Source of the DNA: Acutalibacter muris
GTDB taxonomy: Bacteria; Bacillota; Clostridia; Oscillospirales; Acutalibacteraceae
NCBI RefSeq assembly: GCF_002201475.1
Contig: NZ_CP021422.1
Span: 1,054,001-1,118,000 of the forward strand
Length of the DNA: 64,000 nt
Direction of reading: 5' to 3'
Under the pieces are notes generated by a model. That model made no database searches. It was not told the origin of the DNA and was given only the letters and a program-made list of their open reading frames with translations. Below are positions 16,762 through 25,796 of this stretch, piece after piece. Each line of letters begins with the position of its first letter. Positions within the stretch are counted from its first letter, which is position 1. The position numbers and the translations under genes are program-made.

Positions 16762-17154
16762 ATGACAAAACCAAAGAAAAAAGGCCAGCGGCTTGCAACC
16801 GCCTACTGGTCGCTGGTAGGAGCCGGGTCTGCCATGCTGTTATCTATGCAGCCGTTGTTTGCAGACACCATCTGGACCCGCTTCTCCACCATCATGAAGG
16901 ACGTGTACGGCCAGCTCGTTACCATCAGCACCATCGTGGCGGTCACAGCAGCGGCCATGGTCGCCATGTCCAGCCACTACCCCTTTGGCACGCAGATCAA
17001 GATAAACGGCGTGATGTACACTGTGGAAGACCGGGGCGGGTCTGGGATCGAGAACGATATTCACAGAGTGGATATTTATGTCCCCGACCACAATGAAGCC
17101 CTGCGGCTGGGCCGGTTCAAGACCACGGCGCAAATTTACAGATTAGGACGATGA
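16762..17154 (+). CDS. Chimera: VirB2-like pilin N terminus joined to a 3D-domain C terminus
   Basis: 130 residues. Residues 1-70 look like a small conjugation pilin: signal peptide (SAMLLSMQPLFAD), then DVYGQLVTISTIVAVTAAAMVAM. From about residue 71 it switches to HYPFGTQIKINGVMYTVEDRGG...HRVDIYVPDHNEALRLG, the end of a 3D (Asp-Asp-Asp) wall-enzyme domain usually carried by the NlpC/P60 or transglycosylase gene of such elements. The pilin's second membrane helix is missing. An internal deletion that fused two ICE genes in frame is the simplest reading. Ribosome site GGAGGAAA. Confidence 0.6.
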   Translation: MTKPKKKGQRLATAYWSLVGAGSAMLLSMQPLFADTIWTRFSTIMKDVYGQLVTISTIVAVTAAAMVAMSSHYPFGTQIKINGVMYTVEDRGGSGIENDIHRVDIYVPDHNEALRLGRFKTTAQIYRLGR

Positions 17155-17597
17155 AAATGGACGAAAAACCTTACAATAACGTGTTCGCCATCCCGGCGAA
17201 CTACACCGATTCCGGCAAGATACTGGGCGGTATGCTGGAGCTGAGAAATGCCATCGAAGCTGGGTTTCTGCTCATTTTGGCAGGTTACCCGGAACTTATG
17301 TGGCTCCCGGTGACCGGCACCATAAAAATCGTTATCATGACCGTGACCCTGCTCCCGCTGGGAGTGCTTGCGGTCATGGGCATTGACGGCGATTCCCTGT
17401 TTCAATACCTGGGGCACGTCATAAAGTTCTCTGGGAGCAGAAGAAAAATTCACATGAAAAGAGTTGGCCACCGTGACCCAAAGAAAACGAGAAAAGCAAA
17501 GAAAGCTCACCGCGCAGGGGTTCCTGCCGGTAAGGAAAATCGAGCACGGCGTAGTGGAGACCACAGACGGGCGCTACCTGAAGATACTGGAGATTGA
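17151..17597 (+). CDS. PrgI/VirB3-like conjugation membrane protein
   Basis: 148 residues. The first ~105 match the PrgI mobile-element family: VFAIPANYTDSGKILGGM, two membrane helices around AGFLLILAGYPELMWLPV and KIVIMTVTLLPLGVLAVMGI, then DGDSLFQYLGHVIKF. It is the inner-membrane partner of VirB4. It overlaps the chimera by 4 bases. The last ~45 residues are very basic and overlap the virB4 start by 134 bases in another frame, so the natural stop may have been lost. Confidence 0.8.
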   Translation: MKMDEKPYNNVFAIPANYTDSGKILGGMLELRNAIEAGFLLILAGYPELMWLPVTGTIKIVIMTVTLLPLGVLAVMGIDGDSLFQYLGHVIKFSGSRRKIHMKRVGHRDPKKTRKAKKAHRAGVPAGKENRARRSGDHRRALPEDTGD

Positions 17598-19980
17598 GCC
17601 TATCAACTTTATGCTCCGCTCGGACGAGGAGCAATTCAATATCATTTCCACCTTCGCAAGCTGGCTGAAGATATCTCCCATGCGGCTGCAATTTAAGAGT
17701 ATAACCCGGAAAGCTGATTCAGATAAGCACGTCGCTATGGTTCGGAAAGAACTGGAGCATGAGGAAAACGACCAATGCAAGTCCCTTGGGGAAGGTTATA
17801 TCCGGCTCATCAAGGACGTGGGCAGCCGGGAGGCCCTGACCCGGCGGTTCTTCCTGATTTTCCAATATGAGGAGCTTCATCGGGGCGATTCGGAGGACGT
17901 GGGGCAGGTGTATAGCGCCTTGCAGACCGCCGAGCAGAACGCCCGGGCATACTTCTTGCAGTGCGGCAACTCCATTGTCCAGCCCGCTGACCCGGACGAG
18001 GCTGCGGCGGAAATCTTGTATATGTTCTTCAACCGGCAGAGCTGTGTGGACGAGCCTTTCAGTGCCCGGGTCAATCGCGTGGTGCTGGACACCATGGCGG
18101 CGCGGGGCAAGGTGATTGGTATTGACCCGGTACCCAAAATCAATGTGGCACACTTCCTGGCTCCGCGGGGCATTGACCTGACCCACTTCAACTATATCGT
18201 CATGGACGGTCTGTACTACGCCTTTCTATATATAAGGGGCAACGGCTACCCCGGTATGGTGCGAGCGGGGTGGATGTCGTCGCTGATCAATGCTGGTGAG
18301 GGCATCGACGTGGACGTGCATCTTCGCCGGGAAAATCGGAGCCGTACCATCGACAAGGTAGCCCAGCGCATACGCCTGAACCGCACCAAACTACGGAGTA
18401 TGCAGGACACCAGCACCGACTATGAGGAACTGACAAACTCCATCCGGGCAGGGTACTTCATCAAGCAAGGAATTGCCAACAACAACGAGGACTTGTTTTA
18501 TATGTCCGCATTTATCACGGTTTCAGCCCGGACATATGAGGAGCTTGTTTGGCGCAAGCAGCAGATGGTGGATATGCTTAAGTCAATGGATATGCAGGTC
18601 AGCGACTGTAGATTTCAGCAGGAGGCAGCGCTTAACTCTGTCATGCCGTTCCTCAAGCTGGACAGCTCTCTGGAGCGCAAGTCCCAGAGGAACGTCCTGA
18701 CCAGTGGAGCCGCCTCTACTTATATGTTCACCAGCTTTGAAATGTCCGACGACACCGGCGTGTTGCTGGGGGTAAACCGGCACAACAACTCGCTGTGCAT
18801 CGTTGACCTGTTCGACACCCGTAAAAACAAAAATGCCAACCTGAACCTCCTGGGTACCAGCGGCGCGGGTAAGACCTTTACCTTGCAGCTACTGGCCCTC
18901 AGAATGAGGATGCGGGGTATCCAGTGCTACATTTTGGCTCCAATCAAGGGCCATGAGTTCCGGCGGGCGTGTAACAGGATTGGCGGGCAGTACATCAAGA
19001 TCGCGCCGGGCTCTCCCCACTGTATCAACGTGATGGAGATTCGGCACACGGTCTCGCCTGAGATGGAGCTAATAGACGGCGACAGCGGTGAGGAAGACTC
19101 CATGCTGGCCCGGAAGATCCAGCAGCTCATGATTTTCTTCTCTCTGCTCATACCCGATATGAGCAACGAGGAGGAGCAGATGCTGGACGAGGCGCTTATC
19201 AAGACCTACGCAGACTTCGGTATTACCCACGATAACGATTCGCTGTACTTGGATTCCCGTGCCGCCCCGCCCCAGATGAAGAAAATGCCCATTCTGGGCG
19301 ACCTGCATAAGAATCTGCTGGAGAATCCCCTGACCAAGAGGGTTGCCATCATTGTCAGCCGGTTTGTGACCGGCTCTGCTCAGAGCTTTAACCAGCAGAC
19401 CAATGTGGACTTGAGCAACAAGTACATCGTTCTCGACCTCTCGGAGCTCAAGGGCAAGCTGCTGCCGGTGGGCATGATGATTGCCCTGGACTATGTCTGG
19501 GACAACGTGAAGGCTGACCGCACCAAGAAGAAAGCCATCATGATTGATGAGATATGGCAGTTAGTTGGCGCGTCCTCCAATAAACAAGCTGCCGACTTCT
19601 GCCTGACTATCTTCAAGACGATAAGAGGCTTCGGCGGCGCGGCTATCTCAGCTACTCAAGACCTCTCGGACTTCTTTGGGTTGGAGGATGGTAAGTATGG
19701 ACGGGCTATCATCAACAACTCCAAGAACAAGATCATTCTGAATCTGGAGCCGGACGAGGCCCGGTATGTCCAGGAGGTGCTGAAGCTCACCAAGACCGAG
19801 ACCCGCTCTATTACCCGGTTCGAGAGGGGTGAAGCGCTGGTCCATTCCAACAACAATAGGGTGCCGGTGGTCATCAAGGCGTCCCGGGAGGAACAGGAGA
19901 TGATCACCACCGACCGGGCGGAATTGGAGGCAATATTGAGGGAAAAACAGCGAAATGCGCATTATTCCGGGAATGAGTAA
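17464..19980 (+). CDS. VirB4/TraE-family conjugation ATPase
   Basis: About 838 residues, the full family length. The N-terminal VirB4 domain includes TTDGRYLKILEIEPINF. The C-terminal RecA-like motor has Walker A NLLGTSGAGKT (about residue 465) and Walker B AIMIDEIWQLVG (about 690), with an arginine-rich end (LTKTETRSITRF). It powers assembly of the type IV transfer channel. The start is either TTG 17464 or GTG 17473; there is no good ribosome site, which fits coupling to PrgI. Frame and motifs are intact. Confidence 0.93.
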   Translation: MATVTQRKREKQRKLTAQGFLPVRKIEHGVVETTDGRYLKILEIEPINFMLRSDEEQFNIISTFASWLKISPMRLQFKSITRKADSDKHVAMVRKELEHEENDQCKSLGEGYIRLIKDVGSREALTRRFFLIFQYEELHRGDSEDVGQVYSALQTAEQNARAYFLQCGNSIVQPADPDEAAAEILYMFFNRQSCVDEPFSARVNRVVLDTMAARGKVIGIDPVPKINVAHFLAPRGIDLTHFNYIVMDGLYYAFLYIRGNGYPGMVRAGWMSSLINAGEGIDVDVHLRRENRSRTIDKVAQRIRLNRTKLRSMQDTSTDYEELTNSIRAGYFIKQGIANNNEDLFYMSAFITVSARTYEELVWRKQQMVDMLKSMDMQVSDCRFQQEAALNSVMPFLKLDSSLERKSQRNVLTSGAASTYMFTSFEMSDDTGVLLGVNRHNNSLCIVDLFDTRKNKNANLNLLGTSGAGKTFTLQLLALRMRMRGIQCYILAPIKGHEFRRACNRIGGQYIKIAPGSPHCINVMEIRHTVSPEMELIDGDSGEEDSMLARKIQQLMIFFSLLIPDMSNEEEQMLDEALIKTYADFGITHDNDSLYLDSRAAPPQMKKMPILGDLHKNLLENPLTKRVAIIVSRFVTGSAQSFNQQTNVDLSNKYIVLDLSELKGKLLPVGMMIALDYVWDNVKADRTKKKAIMIDEIWQLVGASSNKQAADFCLTIFKTIRGFGGAAISATQDLSDFFGLEDGKYGRAIINNSKNKIILNLEPDEARYVQEVLKLTKTETRSITRFERGEALVHSNNNRVPVVIKASREEQEMITTDRAELEAILREKQRNAHYSGNE

Positions 19981-20153
19981 TACGCAAAACGCATTTTTGA
20001 GGAAATATGTATTGATACTGAAAATGCGTATAAAGCCTCGAAAATGGCCTTTTTTCATGCTAAAACAGGCTATTTGGGGGGTGAAATCGTAAGAAAAACT
20101 ACAAAAAACGCATTTCAGGGCAAATGAGTATTCGCCTGAAAATGCGCATATTA
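19953..20153. repeat. Alternating AAATGCGYAT repeats forming two hairpins
   Basis: Five copies of AAATGCG(C/T) occur in alternating direction near 19953, 19989, 20022, 20108 and 20139. Copies 2/3 and 4/5 pair as CGCATTTT/AAAATGCG and CGCATTTCAGG/CCTGAAAATGCG. The arms are shared, so the two hairpins are related copies. No gene lies in 19981-20169. It could be a protein-binding array or a regulatory leader of the next gene. Confidence 0.55.
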
Positions 20154-20169
20154 CAAGGAGGTGATGCCC

Positions 20170-20703
20170 ATGCTGCTTGCCGACGAGCAGTATGTGGTAC
20201 AATGGCTGAGCCAATATGGAGCCCTGCCCCGGTCGCAAGTGACCCGGATGTTAAAGAAACCACCGGGCACTGCTGAAAAGATACTGAAAAACCTACGCCG
20301 CCGGGGACAGATAGAAGATATCTCCGGCGGCTACTATGTTGGCCTCGACCCCATGTGCAAGCCAGATCAGCGGACGATCCTGGCGGTATGGGTGCTGCTG
20401 AGGTTCTTTGACCAGGTAGGGCCGCTGGATCACTACCCGGCGGTATATCCGTCACAATTATTCTTTCTGAAAGAGGATATTGGGTACGAAATTGTGGTGC
20501 TGTACGAGGGCGAGCATAGCCAATTACGGCTTTTGCAGCCCCAGGAGGACTTGAAATACATCATAGTCCTGCCCCACATCTCCATGGCAGAGGGCTTGCG
20601 GCTCCCCAGAGCGCCGTGCCTGTTCGCTACGGTGGAGTTCCAGGGGCGAGATGAACCAGAGGTCAAATTTTATCAGGAGGTAAATAATGAGCATATTTCT
20701 TGA
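20170..20703 (+). CDS. DUF5697-type mobile element protein
   Basis: 177 residues. AAGGAGG at 20156-20162 favours the ATG at 20170. The N-terminal ~60 residues form a winged helix (YVVQWLSQYGALPRSQVTRMLKK...AEKILKNLRRRGQIEDISGGYYV). The rest is a mixed alpha/beta domain. This family sits next to replication-relaxation-like proteins in clostridial conjugative elements, as it does here; the function is unproven. It overlaps the next gene by 17 bases. Confidence 0.75.
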   Translation: MLLADEQYVVQWLSQYGALPRSQVTRMLKKPPGTAEKILKNLRRRGQIEDISGGYYVGLDPMCKPDQRTILAVWVLLRFFDQVGPLDHYPAVYPSQLFFLKEDIGYEIVVLYEGEHSQLRLLQPQEDLKYIIVLPHISMAEGLRLPRAPCLFATVEFQGRDEPEVKFYQEVNNEHIS

Positions 20704-21382
20704 AGTGCTTGGGCAGGCCGATTCCAAGCTGAAACAGATGTCCCAGCAGGTGGATAATATTCGCTGGATGGCCGAGAACGGCAGGTATGACGCGGCTTTG
20801 GAGCACGCCTTACGGCTGGAGTATAACTCTGAGCGGCTGACGCTTCTGACCCGGGCGCTGCCGGGGTACACAGGGAACCCGCTTGCGAAGGTGCATGTTG
20901 AGAAGGCCATAAGGGAGGCCGTTCCGGTGGAGGTTGGATACACGGAGCAGGGGTGGTTCTGTTTGCGTATGCCCCTGCTGCTACCCAAAAAGGCAAGCGG
21001 CTCCGCTGATTATATTCGCGGCTGCCTCTACCCCGCCATGCAGAGGTTCTTTCAAGACAAGCCGCCCATTCGCTATCCCGAGTGTGCGCTGATATTCCGA
21101 CATGTCTATAATAAGGACAGGCCGGAGCGGGAGCGAAGGGACCACGACAACATTGAAGTCAACATCGTCAGCGACATTGTGGCCCTGTATACCCTGCCCG
21201 ACGACGGCCCGGGGGTGTGCAATCACTTCTACTGCAGTGCCGCGGCAAAGGCTGAGCGCACCGAGGTGTATGTGGTTCCCCTGGAGGATTTTCCAACCTG
21301 GCTGGATGTCGAGGAAAATATGCCGGAAACAGGCCTGCCCTTGTCCGAATATTCGGGAAAAGAGGCCGAAAAACATATGTAA
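20687..21382 (+). CDS. DUF6100-type mobile element protein
   Basis: 231 residues behind a CAGGAGG ribosome site. An N-terminal helical part (QADSKLKQMSQQVDNIRWMAENGRYDAALEHALRLEY) precedes a C-terminal domain that ends in an acidic tail. It includes HVYNKDRPERERRDHDNIEVNIVSDIVALYTL, resembling the RusA-like conserved acid/basic cluster, but I cannot assign nuclease activity. It belongs to the same ICE module as DUF5697. Confidence 0.7.
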   Translation: MSIFLEVLGQADSKLKQMSQQVDNIRWMAENGRYDAALEHALRLEYNSERLTLLTRALPGYTGNPLAKVHVEKAIREAVPVEVGYTEQGWFCLRMPLLLPKKASGSADYIRGCLYPAMQRFFQDKPPIRYPECALIFRHVYNKDRPERERRDHDNIEVNIVSDIVALYTLPDDGPGVCNHFYCSAAAKAERTEVYVVPLEDFPTWLDVEENMPETGLPLSEYSGKEAEKHM

Positions 21383-21536
21383 AAAATGGCGTCAGATGGG
21401 CCCTGGAATTTTACATAATTCAACAACAGGAACAAATCCGGCTGTTTTGCGGATTTTCAGGGCTAAAACACGCCCTTATTTCGACCGAGAGAGTGATTAC
21501 AATGTCGGAGGTTCATTCAAAAAATGGGGTGATATT

Positions 21537-23325
21537 TTGATTCAATTCCGGCCCGGCAGTCATGTGCTGGAAATGGGTACATTGCTGTCTTTTCTGGGGG
21601 AGTTCCCCTTTCAATCCCTCCACCTGCTGGGGAGTGAGCGGGTCTATAAGGCCCTTATCGTCAAACTCACATCTCCCGAGCGTATCCGCAACTCCCAGAC
21701 CGGCGAGGAGATGGTGTGCAGGCTGTTTACACTTACAGGCGGCGGGCGTGCCAAAACTGTCAGGCTGTACCGGGGGGCATTACATATCTTGGATTGGGTC
21801 CACCCGGATGCTTACCGGTACTATATGGGCTCTTTCTGGGACCATCATTTTCCCGGAGATGACCTACACCTGGACCGCCATCACCGGGTGGCAGAGGCGA
21901 CGGCAGTCTGTATGCGGGCAGGGATGGAGATTCGTCCATATGTCTTGCCAAAGCTGCAAAACGAGGAACGGCTCCAGACCGTTCCCGACGGGCCCGCCCT
22001 GTACCTTTCCCGAGATGTGAAAAAGGTTTCCAGCGTTGAGCTGAACAAAACTTCATTCACCCGGATGGTGGGTGCGGCTTTCTGTCCCGGCTCATGTTAC
22101 GGGGTATACAACACCCGTAAGGCGGCAATGAAGTGGAACGGCATGGGCGAGGTCAAGACCGTCTACTATCTGACGGAGCTTGCCCGCCTGAACGCCGGGG
22201 TGCAGACGGTGGACTCCGCGATCCTTTTAGGGGCCTCTGAGGAAATTGCTTTGCAGTCATTCTCAGAGAAAAGTGCCGGGCAGCGAAAAACCATGCGGTC
22301 GGACGCAGCATACCAGTATATTCATTTTGTGCCGCTGAACGAGATGGGGGTGCGGCAAATGCGCATTTTGACCGCTCCCAACTGGAAAGAACGTATTCTC
22401 GATGCACTGTTTCTTCCTGAGACCCGCTCTTATGGGATAGGCCGGTTTGAGTACGATGCGGACATAGAGGACGAGGGCCAGACCGTAGAGTTTACCGAGC
22501 CGAAGATCGGCACCACTGCTACCGCCAATGGGGAGCATAGCGCAGAGCCGGTTGGCGAGATTACCATTATCGACACGGTGAAATACTCTGGCCTGATTCC
22601 GGGCAAAGAATACACCGTGAAGGGTGTGCTTATGGACAAGGCTACCGGCAAACCGCTGATGGTGAATGACAAGGAAATCACTGCCGAGGCCACCTTCCGG
22701 GCAAGCAAGGCCGAGGGGACCATTGACATTCCCTTTACCTTTGACGCCTCTGATTTTGCGGGCAAGTCCGTGGTAGTCTTTGAAACGCTGTACCATGAGG
22801 GCAAGGAAGTGGCCGTTCATGCCTACATCACCGATGAGGGCCAGACCGTGGAGTTCACCACGCCTGACAAGCCCGAAATCAAGACCACCGCTACCGTGGA
22901 CGGCAACAAATTGGTACCTCCTCTGGAGGAAATCACTCTGATAGACACCGTGGCTTACTCCAACCTCACCCCGGGCAAGACCTACATTGTCAAAGGCGTG
23001 CTCATGGACAAATCAACTGGAGAAAAGCTGCTGATAGACAGCAAGGAAGTCACCGCCGAAACCGAATTCACACCCGATAAGGCCGACGGAACAGTTGACC
23101 TCTCCTTCACCCTCAACGCCAGCGGCTTGGCTGGGAAGTCAGTCGTGGCCTTCGAGACTCTTTACCATGATGGCATCGAGGTTGCCGTTCACGCCGACAT
23201 CGACGATGACGACCAGACTGTAGTCATCCGCCAGCCCAAGCTGAAGACCACCGCCACCATCGACGGCAAGAAAGAGGCTACAGTTGCTAAGGAGATCGCG
23301 CTGGAAGACAAAGTCAAATACTGGG
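21537..23325 (+). pseudogene. In-frame fusion of a replication-relaxation-like protein with VaFE surface repeats, then truncated
   Basis: A continuous frame with three parts. From about TTG 21537 to 22450 it resembles ICE replication-relaxation-type proteins (QSLHLLGSERVYKALIVKL...WHRVAEATAVCMRAG). At about ADIEDEGQTVEF (near 22460) it becomes a cell-surface VaFE-repeat protein, with two full ~112-residue repeats, each ending VVxFETLYHxGxEVAVHA, and a third cut off at about 23325. ADIE occurs in both partners, so a short homology may have joined them. After 23325 the frame runs into GH91 sequence. No signal peptide or LPXTG remains. Confidence 0.65.
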
Positions 23326-23326
23326 G

Positions 23327-24207
23327 CCCCCAACCCCGAGAACACCTATGTGAATGGGAAAACCGGTATATACTTTGCCAGCCCCCACGATTCTTTCCGC
23401 ATCAACGGCATGGGGCTGGTCTATCTGGAGCACGGGCTGACCTTTGCCAGGCAGACGCTCTGAGCATCCATGATAATTTCATTGCGGAGTGCGGAAGCTG
23501 TATCGAATTGCGGGGCTGGGGGCAGGCGTCAAAGGTCACAGACAATCTGATTGGCGCGGGGTACAAGGGGTACTCTATCTACGCCGAGAATTTCGGCGGG
23601 CTGCTGATATCCTCCAACAATGTGTTCCCCAGGGGCTCCAGCAGCATCTGCCTTGACGGCGTGACCCGCTCCCTGGTGACCGGGAACCGCCTGCACTCCT
23701 TCTACCCCGGCGTGATAGAAATGCGGGGCGTCTGCTCGGAAAACCTGATCTCATCCAACCATATCCTCCGCGACCACGAGCCCTGGCCCCCCCATGCAGA
23801 TGCACGACAACGGGCTTGACGATCGGTTCGGCCTGGTGTGCATAAACGGTTACAACAATACCGTGACAGGCAACCATATTTCAGAAGTCATTGAAACAAA
23901 GCACCTCAAGCCGGAAGGAGTGAGGCCGGTGATTATCCGCGTTGCCTCCGGCAGGGGCAATTTTATCTCCAATAATCACGTTGTCGCCACTGCCCCTGAG
24001 GATACCGGCGCGGCGGGGGATTCCTGCTTTTCCATGCAGGTGGGGGCACTGCTGGGCGCGAAAGAATCAGAGTCCCTGGAGGTCACCACGGTGCTGGCGG
24101 AACCCGGTGCGGTGGAAAATACAGTCATGGACTCCGGGACAGAGAGCCAGGTGATACTGGACAAAACCGTCAACAGGTTCAGGGCTGACCCGGGGTTTGC
24201 GGAATGA
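23327..24207 (+). pseudogene. GH91 inulin fructotransferase/DFA-forming enzyme, truncated and frameshifted
   Basis: Three frames together encode the C-terminal ~290 residues of a right-handed beta-helix enzyme of family GH91. Recognisable pieces are NPENTYVNGKTGIYF (23330), ADALSIHDNFIAECGSCIELRGWGQASKVTDNLIGAGYKGYSIYAENFGG (shown only by its ends: ADALSIHDN and GYSIYAENFGG, near 23450-23600) and NHISEVIETKHLKPEGVRPVIIR (near 23880). Frame breaks lie near 23450 and in the C7 run around 23786-23792. The N-terminal ~100+ residues are missing. GH91 enzymes turn inulin or levan ends into difructose anhydrides, or open them. This copy should be inactive. Confidence 0.75.
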
Positions 24208-24268
24208 ACTGGAGAAAAACAACAGGACCGTCTCCCTCTTGTTTTTCAGATTTATTTGTGATACTATA

Positions 24269-24284
24269 GTTAAAACGATTCAAG
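24269..24284 (+). promoter_or_regulatory. Candidate LacI operator before GH172
   Basis: GTTAAAACGATTCAAG is an imperfect palindrome centred on CG, as in LacI-family sites. AACGATTCAA recurs at 28449. A TATAGT at 24265 overlaps it as a possible -10. Confidence 0.5.
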
Positions 24285-24314
24285 TCAAATTTTTTTTGCA
24301 AGGGAGTGTCTAAA

Positions 24315-25340
24315 ATGCCCATCTACACCATGCAAGACCGAACGACCTTCGCCTTCTCCGCCGAAAACCCCACCGGAGCCAAGGGCGGCGGTACTAGGGG
24401 CGGCGACTGTGAGAAGCTTCGCCCCTGCATCGACATCCAGCCCGGGGAGACCGCCACCCTCTGTGACACCCAGGGTCCCGGCATGATAACCCATATCTGG
24501 TTCACGGGCTATATCGGCCACTCGTTTATCCTACGCATCTACTGGGACGATATGGAGCGGCCCTCGGTGGAGGCCCCAATTTCAGCATTTTTTGGGTGCG
24601 CCTACGACGAGAATTTCGCCGACAGGGACGGGAACTACCCGGTGCTGAACTCGGCCATGGTGCTGGTGGCGCCGGGCAGGGGTTATAACTGCTACTGGGA
24701 GATGCCCTTCAAGAAGCGCTGCCGCATCACCATGGAGAACCGTGGGGCAGAGAAGCAGACTCTCTTCTATATGATTTCCGGCTGGCACGGGGCGGTGCCT
24801 GAGAGCAGCGGCTATTTCCACGCGGCATACCGTCAGGAGCACCCGGTGGAGCGGGGCAGGAGCTATACTGTTATCGACGGCATCAGGGGAAAGGGAAGCT
24901 TTGCGGGCATGACCCTGGCCTGTGGGGTGAACGGCCACAATACCTGCTGGGTGGAGGGGGAGGCCAAGATGTATATTGACGGCGACAAGCGCCCCAGCCT
25001 GAACTATACCGGCACAGAGGACTATTTTTGCGGGGCCTATGCCTTCGGCAACGACGTGTACCAGCACAGGTACCAGACCTTCTCCGGGCTCTATGTGGGC
25101 ATGTACGCCATTCTTGGCAGTGATTCGGAGCTCTATAACCAGCAACAGCGGTTCCTTTTGTACCGCTGGCACGTGAAGGACCCGGTGTATTTTGAGCATG
25201 ACTTCCGCATGGTGATGGACAACCTGGGCTGGACCGGGCCCCGGTACGACGACTATACCACCACCGCCTACTGGTACTTGAGCGAGCCCGCCCCCGTGCC
25301 CGTTAAGTTGCCTGGGGATCAGGAGATGGTAATGAGATAA
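24315..25340 (+). CDS. GH172 family (DUF2961) furanosidase/difructose dianhydride enzyme
   Basis: 341 residues. ATG 24315 has AAGGGAG ahead. The protein matches DUF2961/GH172: IDIQPGETATLCDTQGPGMITHIWFT at the N terminus, then PISAFFG, MPFKKRCRITMENRG, and LNYTGTEDYFCGAYAFG with the conserved acidic residues. Characterised GH172 members act on difructose dianhydride I, alpha-D-fructofuranosides or alpha-D-arabinofuranosides, and work as trimers or hexamers. It has no signal peptide, so it probably works on imported sugar. It is followed by a kinase remnant and sits next to a broken GH91. Confidence 0.88.
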   Translation: MPIYTMQDRTTFAFSAENPTGAKGGGTRGGDCEKLRPCIDIQPGETATLCDTQGPGMITHIWFTGYIGHSFILRIYWDDMERPSVEAPISAFFGCAYDENFADRDGNYPVLNSAMVLVAPGRGYNCYWEMPFKKRCRITMENRGAEKQTLFYMISGWHGAVPESSGYFHAAYRQEHPVERGRSYTVIDGIRGKGSFAGMTLACGVNGHNTCWVEGEAKMYIDGDKRPSLNYTGTEDYFCGAYAFGNDVYQHRYQTFSGLYVGMYAILGSDSELYNQQQRFLLYRWHVKDPVYFEHDFRMVMDNLGWTGPRYDDYTTTAYWYLSEPAPVPVKLPGDQEMVMR

Positions 25341-25358
25341 ATCTGGTAAATCTTAAAA

Positions 25359-25790
25359 CTGGAGGTATATGATATAGCGGATATTTTGAGCAGTGGTCAG
25401 CGCGGGTTTCCTGCTTTAGCGGATTATGCAAGGGAAAACGGGAAGATCACAGCCTATGACCCCAACTGGCGGCCGCCCCTCTGGGGCTCCCGGGCCGAAG
25501 GTATAGCTGCCATGAGGAGCCTCGTGGGAAAGGCTGATATAATGAAAGTTTCCGAGGCGGAACTGACACTTCTCTCCGAGAAAGATGACATGGCCGATGG
25601 CGCTGCAGAGCTGCCGGGGCAGGGTGTTAAGCTGGTGGTGTCGACCCTTGGGGCCAGGGGCTGTGCCGCATACACCCCAGCTTTCTCTCTGCACAGAAAC
25701 ACATATAACACCGAGATCCAGGATACCACCGGCTCCGACGACAGCTTTTTCAGCGCGTTGCTGGCAATGATAAGCTCATGCAAGGATCTT
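25359..25790 (+). pseudogene. PfkB-family sugar kinase remnant
   Basis: The frame encodes ADILSSGQRGFPALADYARENGKITAYDPNWRPPLWGS and continues to DTTGSDDSFFSALLAMI. This is the middle and end of a fructokinase-like ribokinase-fold protein. The N-terminal third with the sugar-binding glycines is gone, no start codon with a ribosome site exists, and the C terminus ends where the convergent GH32 gene begins. The catalytic anion-hole motif, normally GAGD, reads GSDD. It was probably the fructokinase of this locus. Confidence 0.7.
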
Positions 25791-25796
25791 CTCCAA

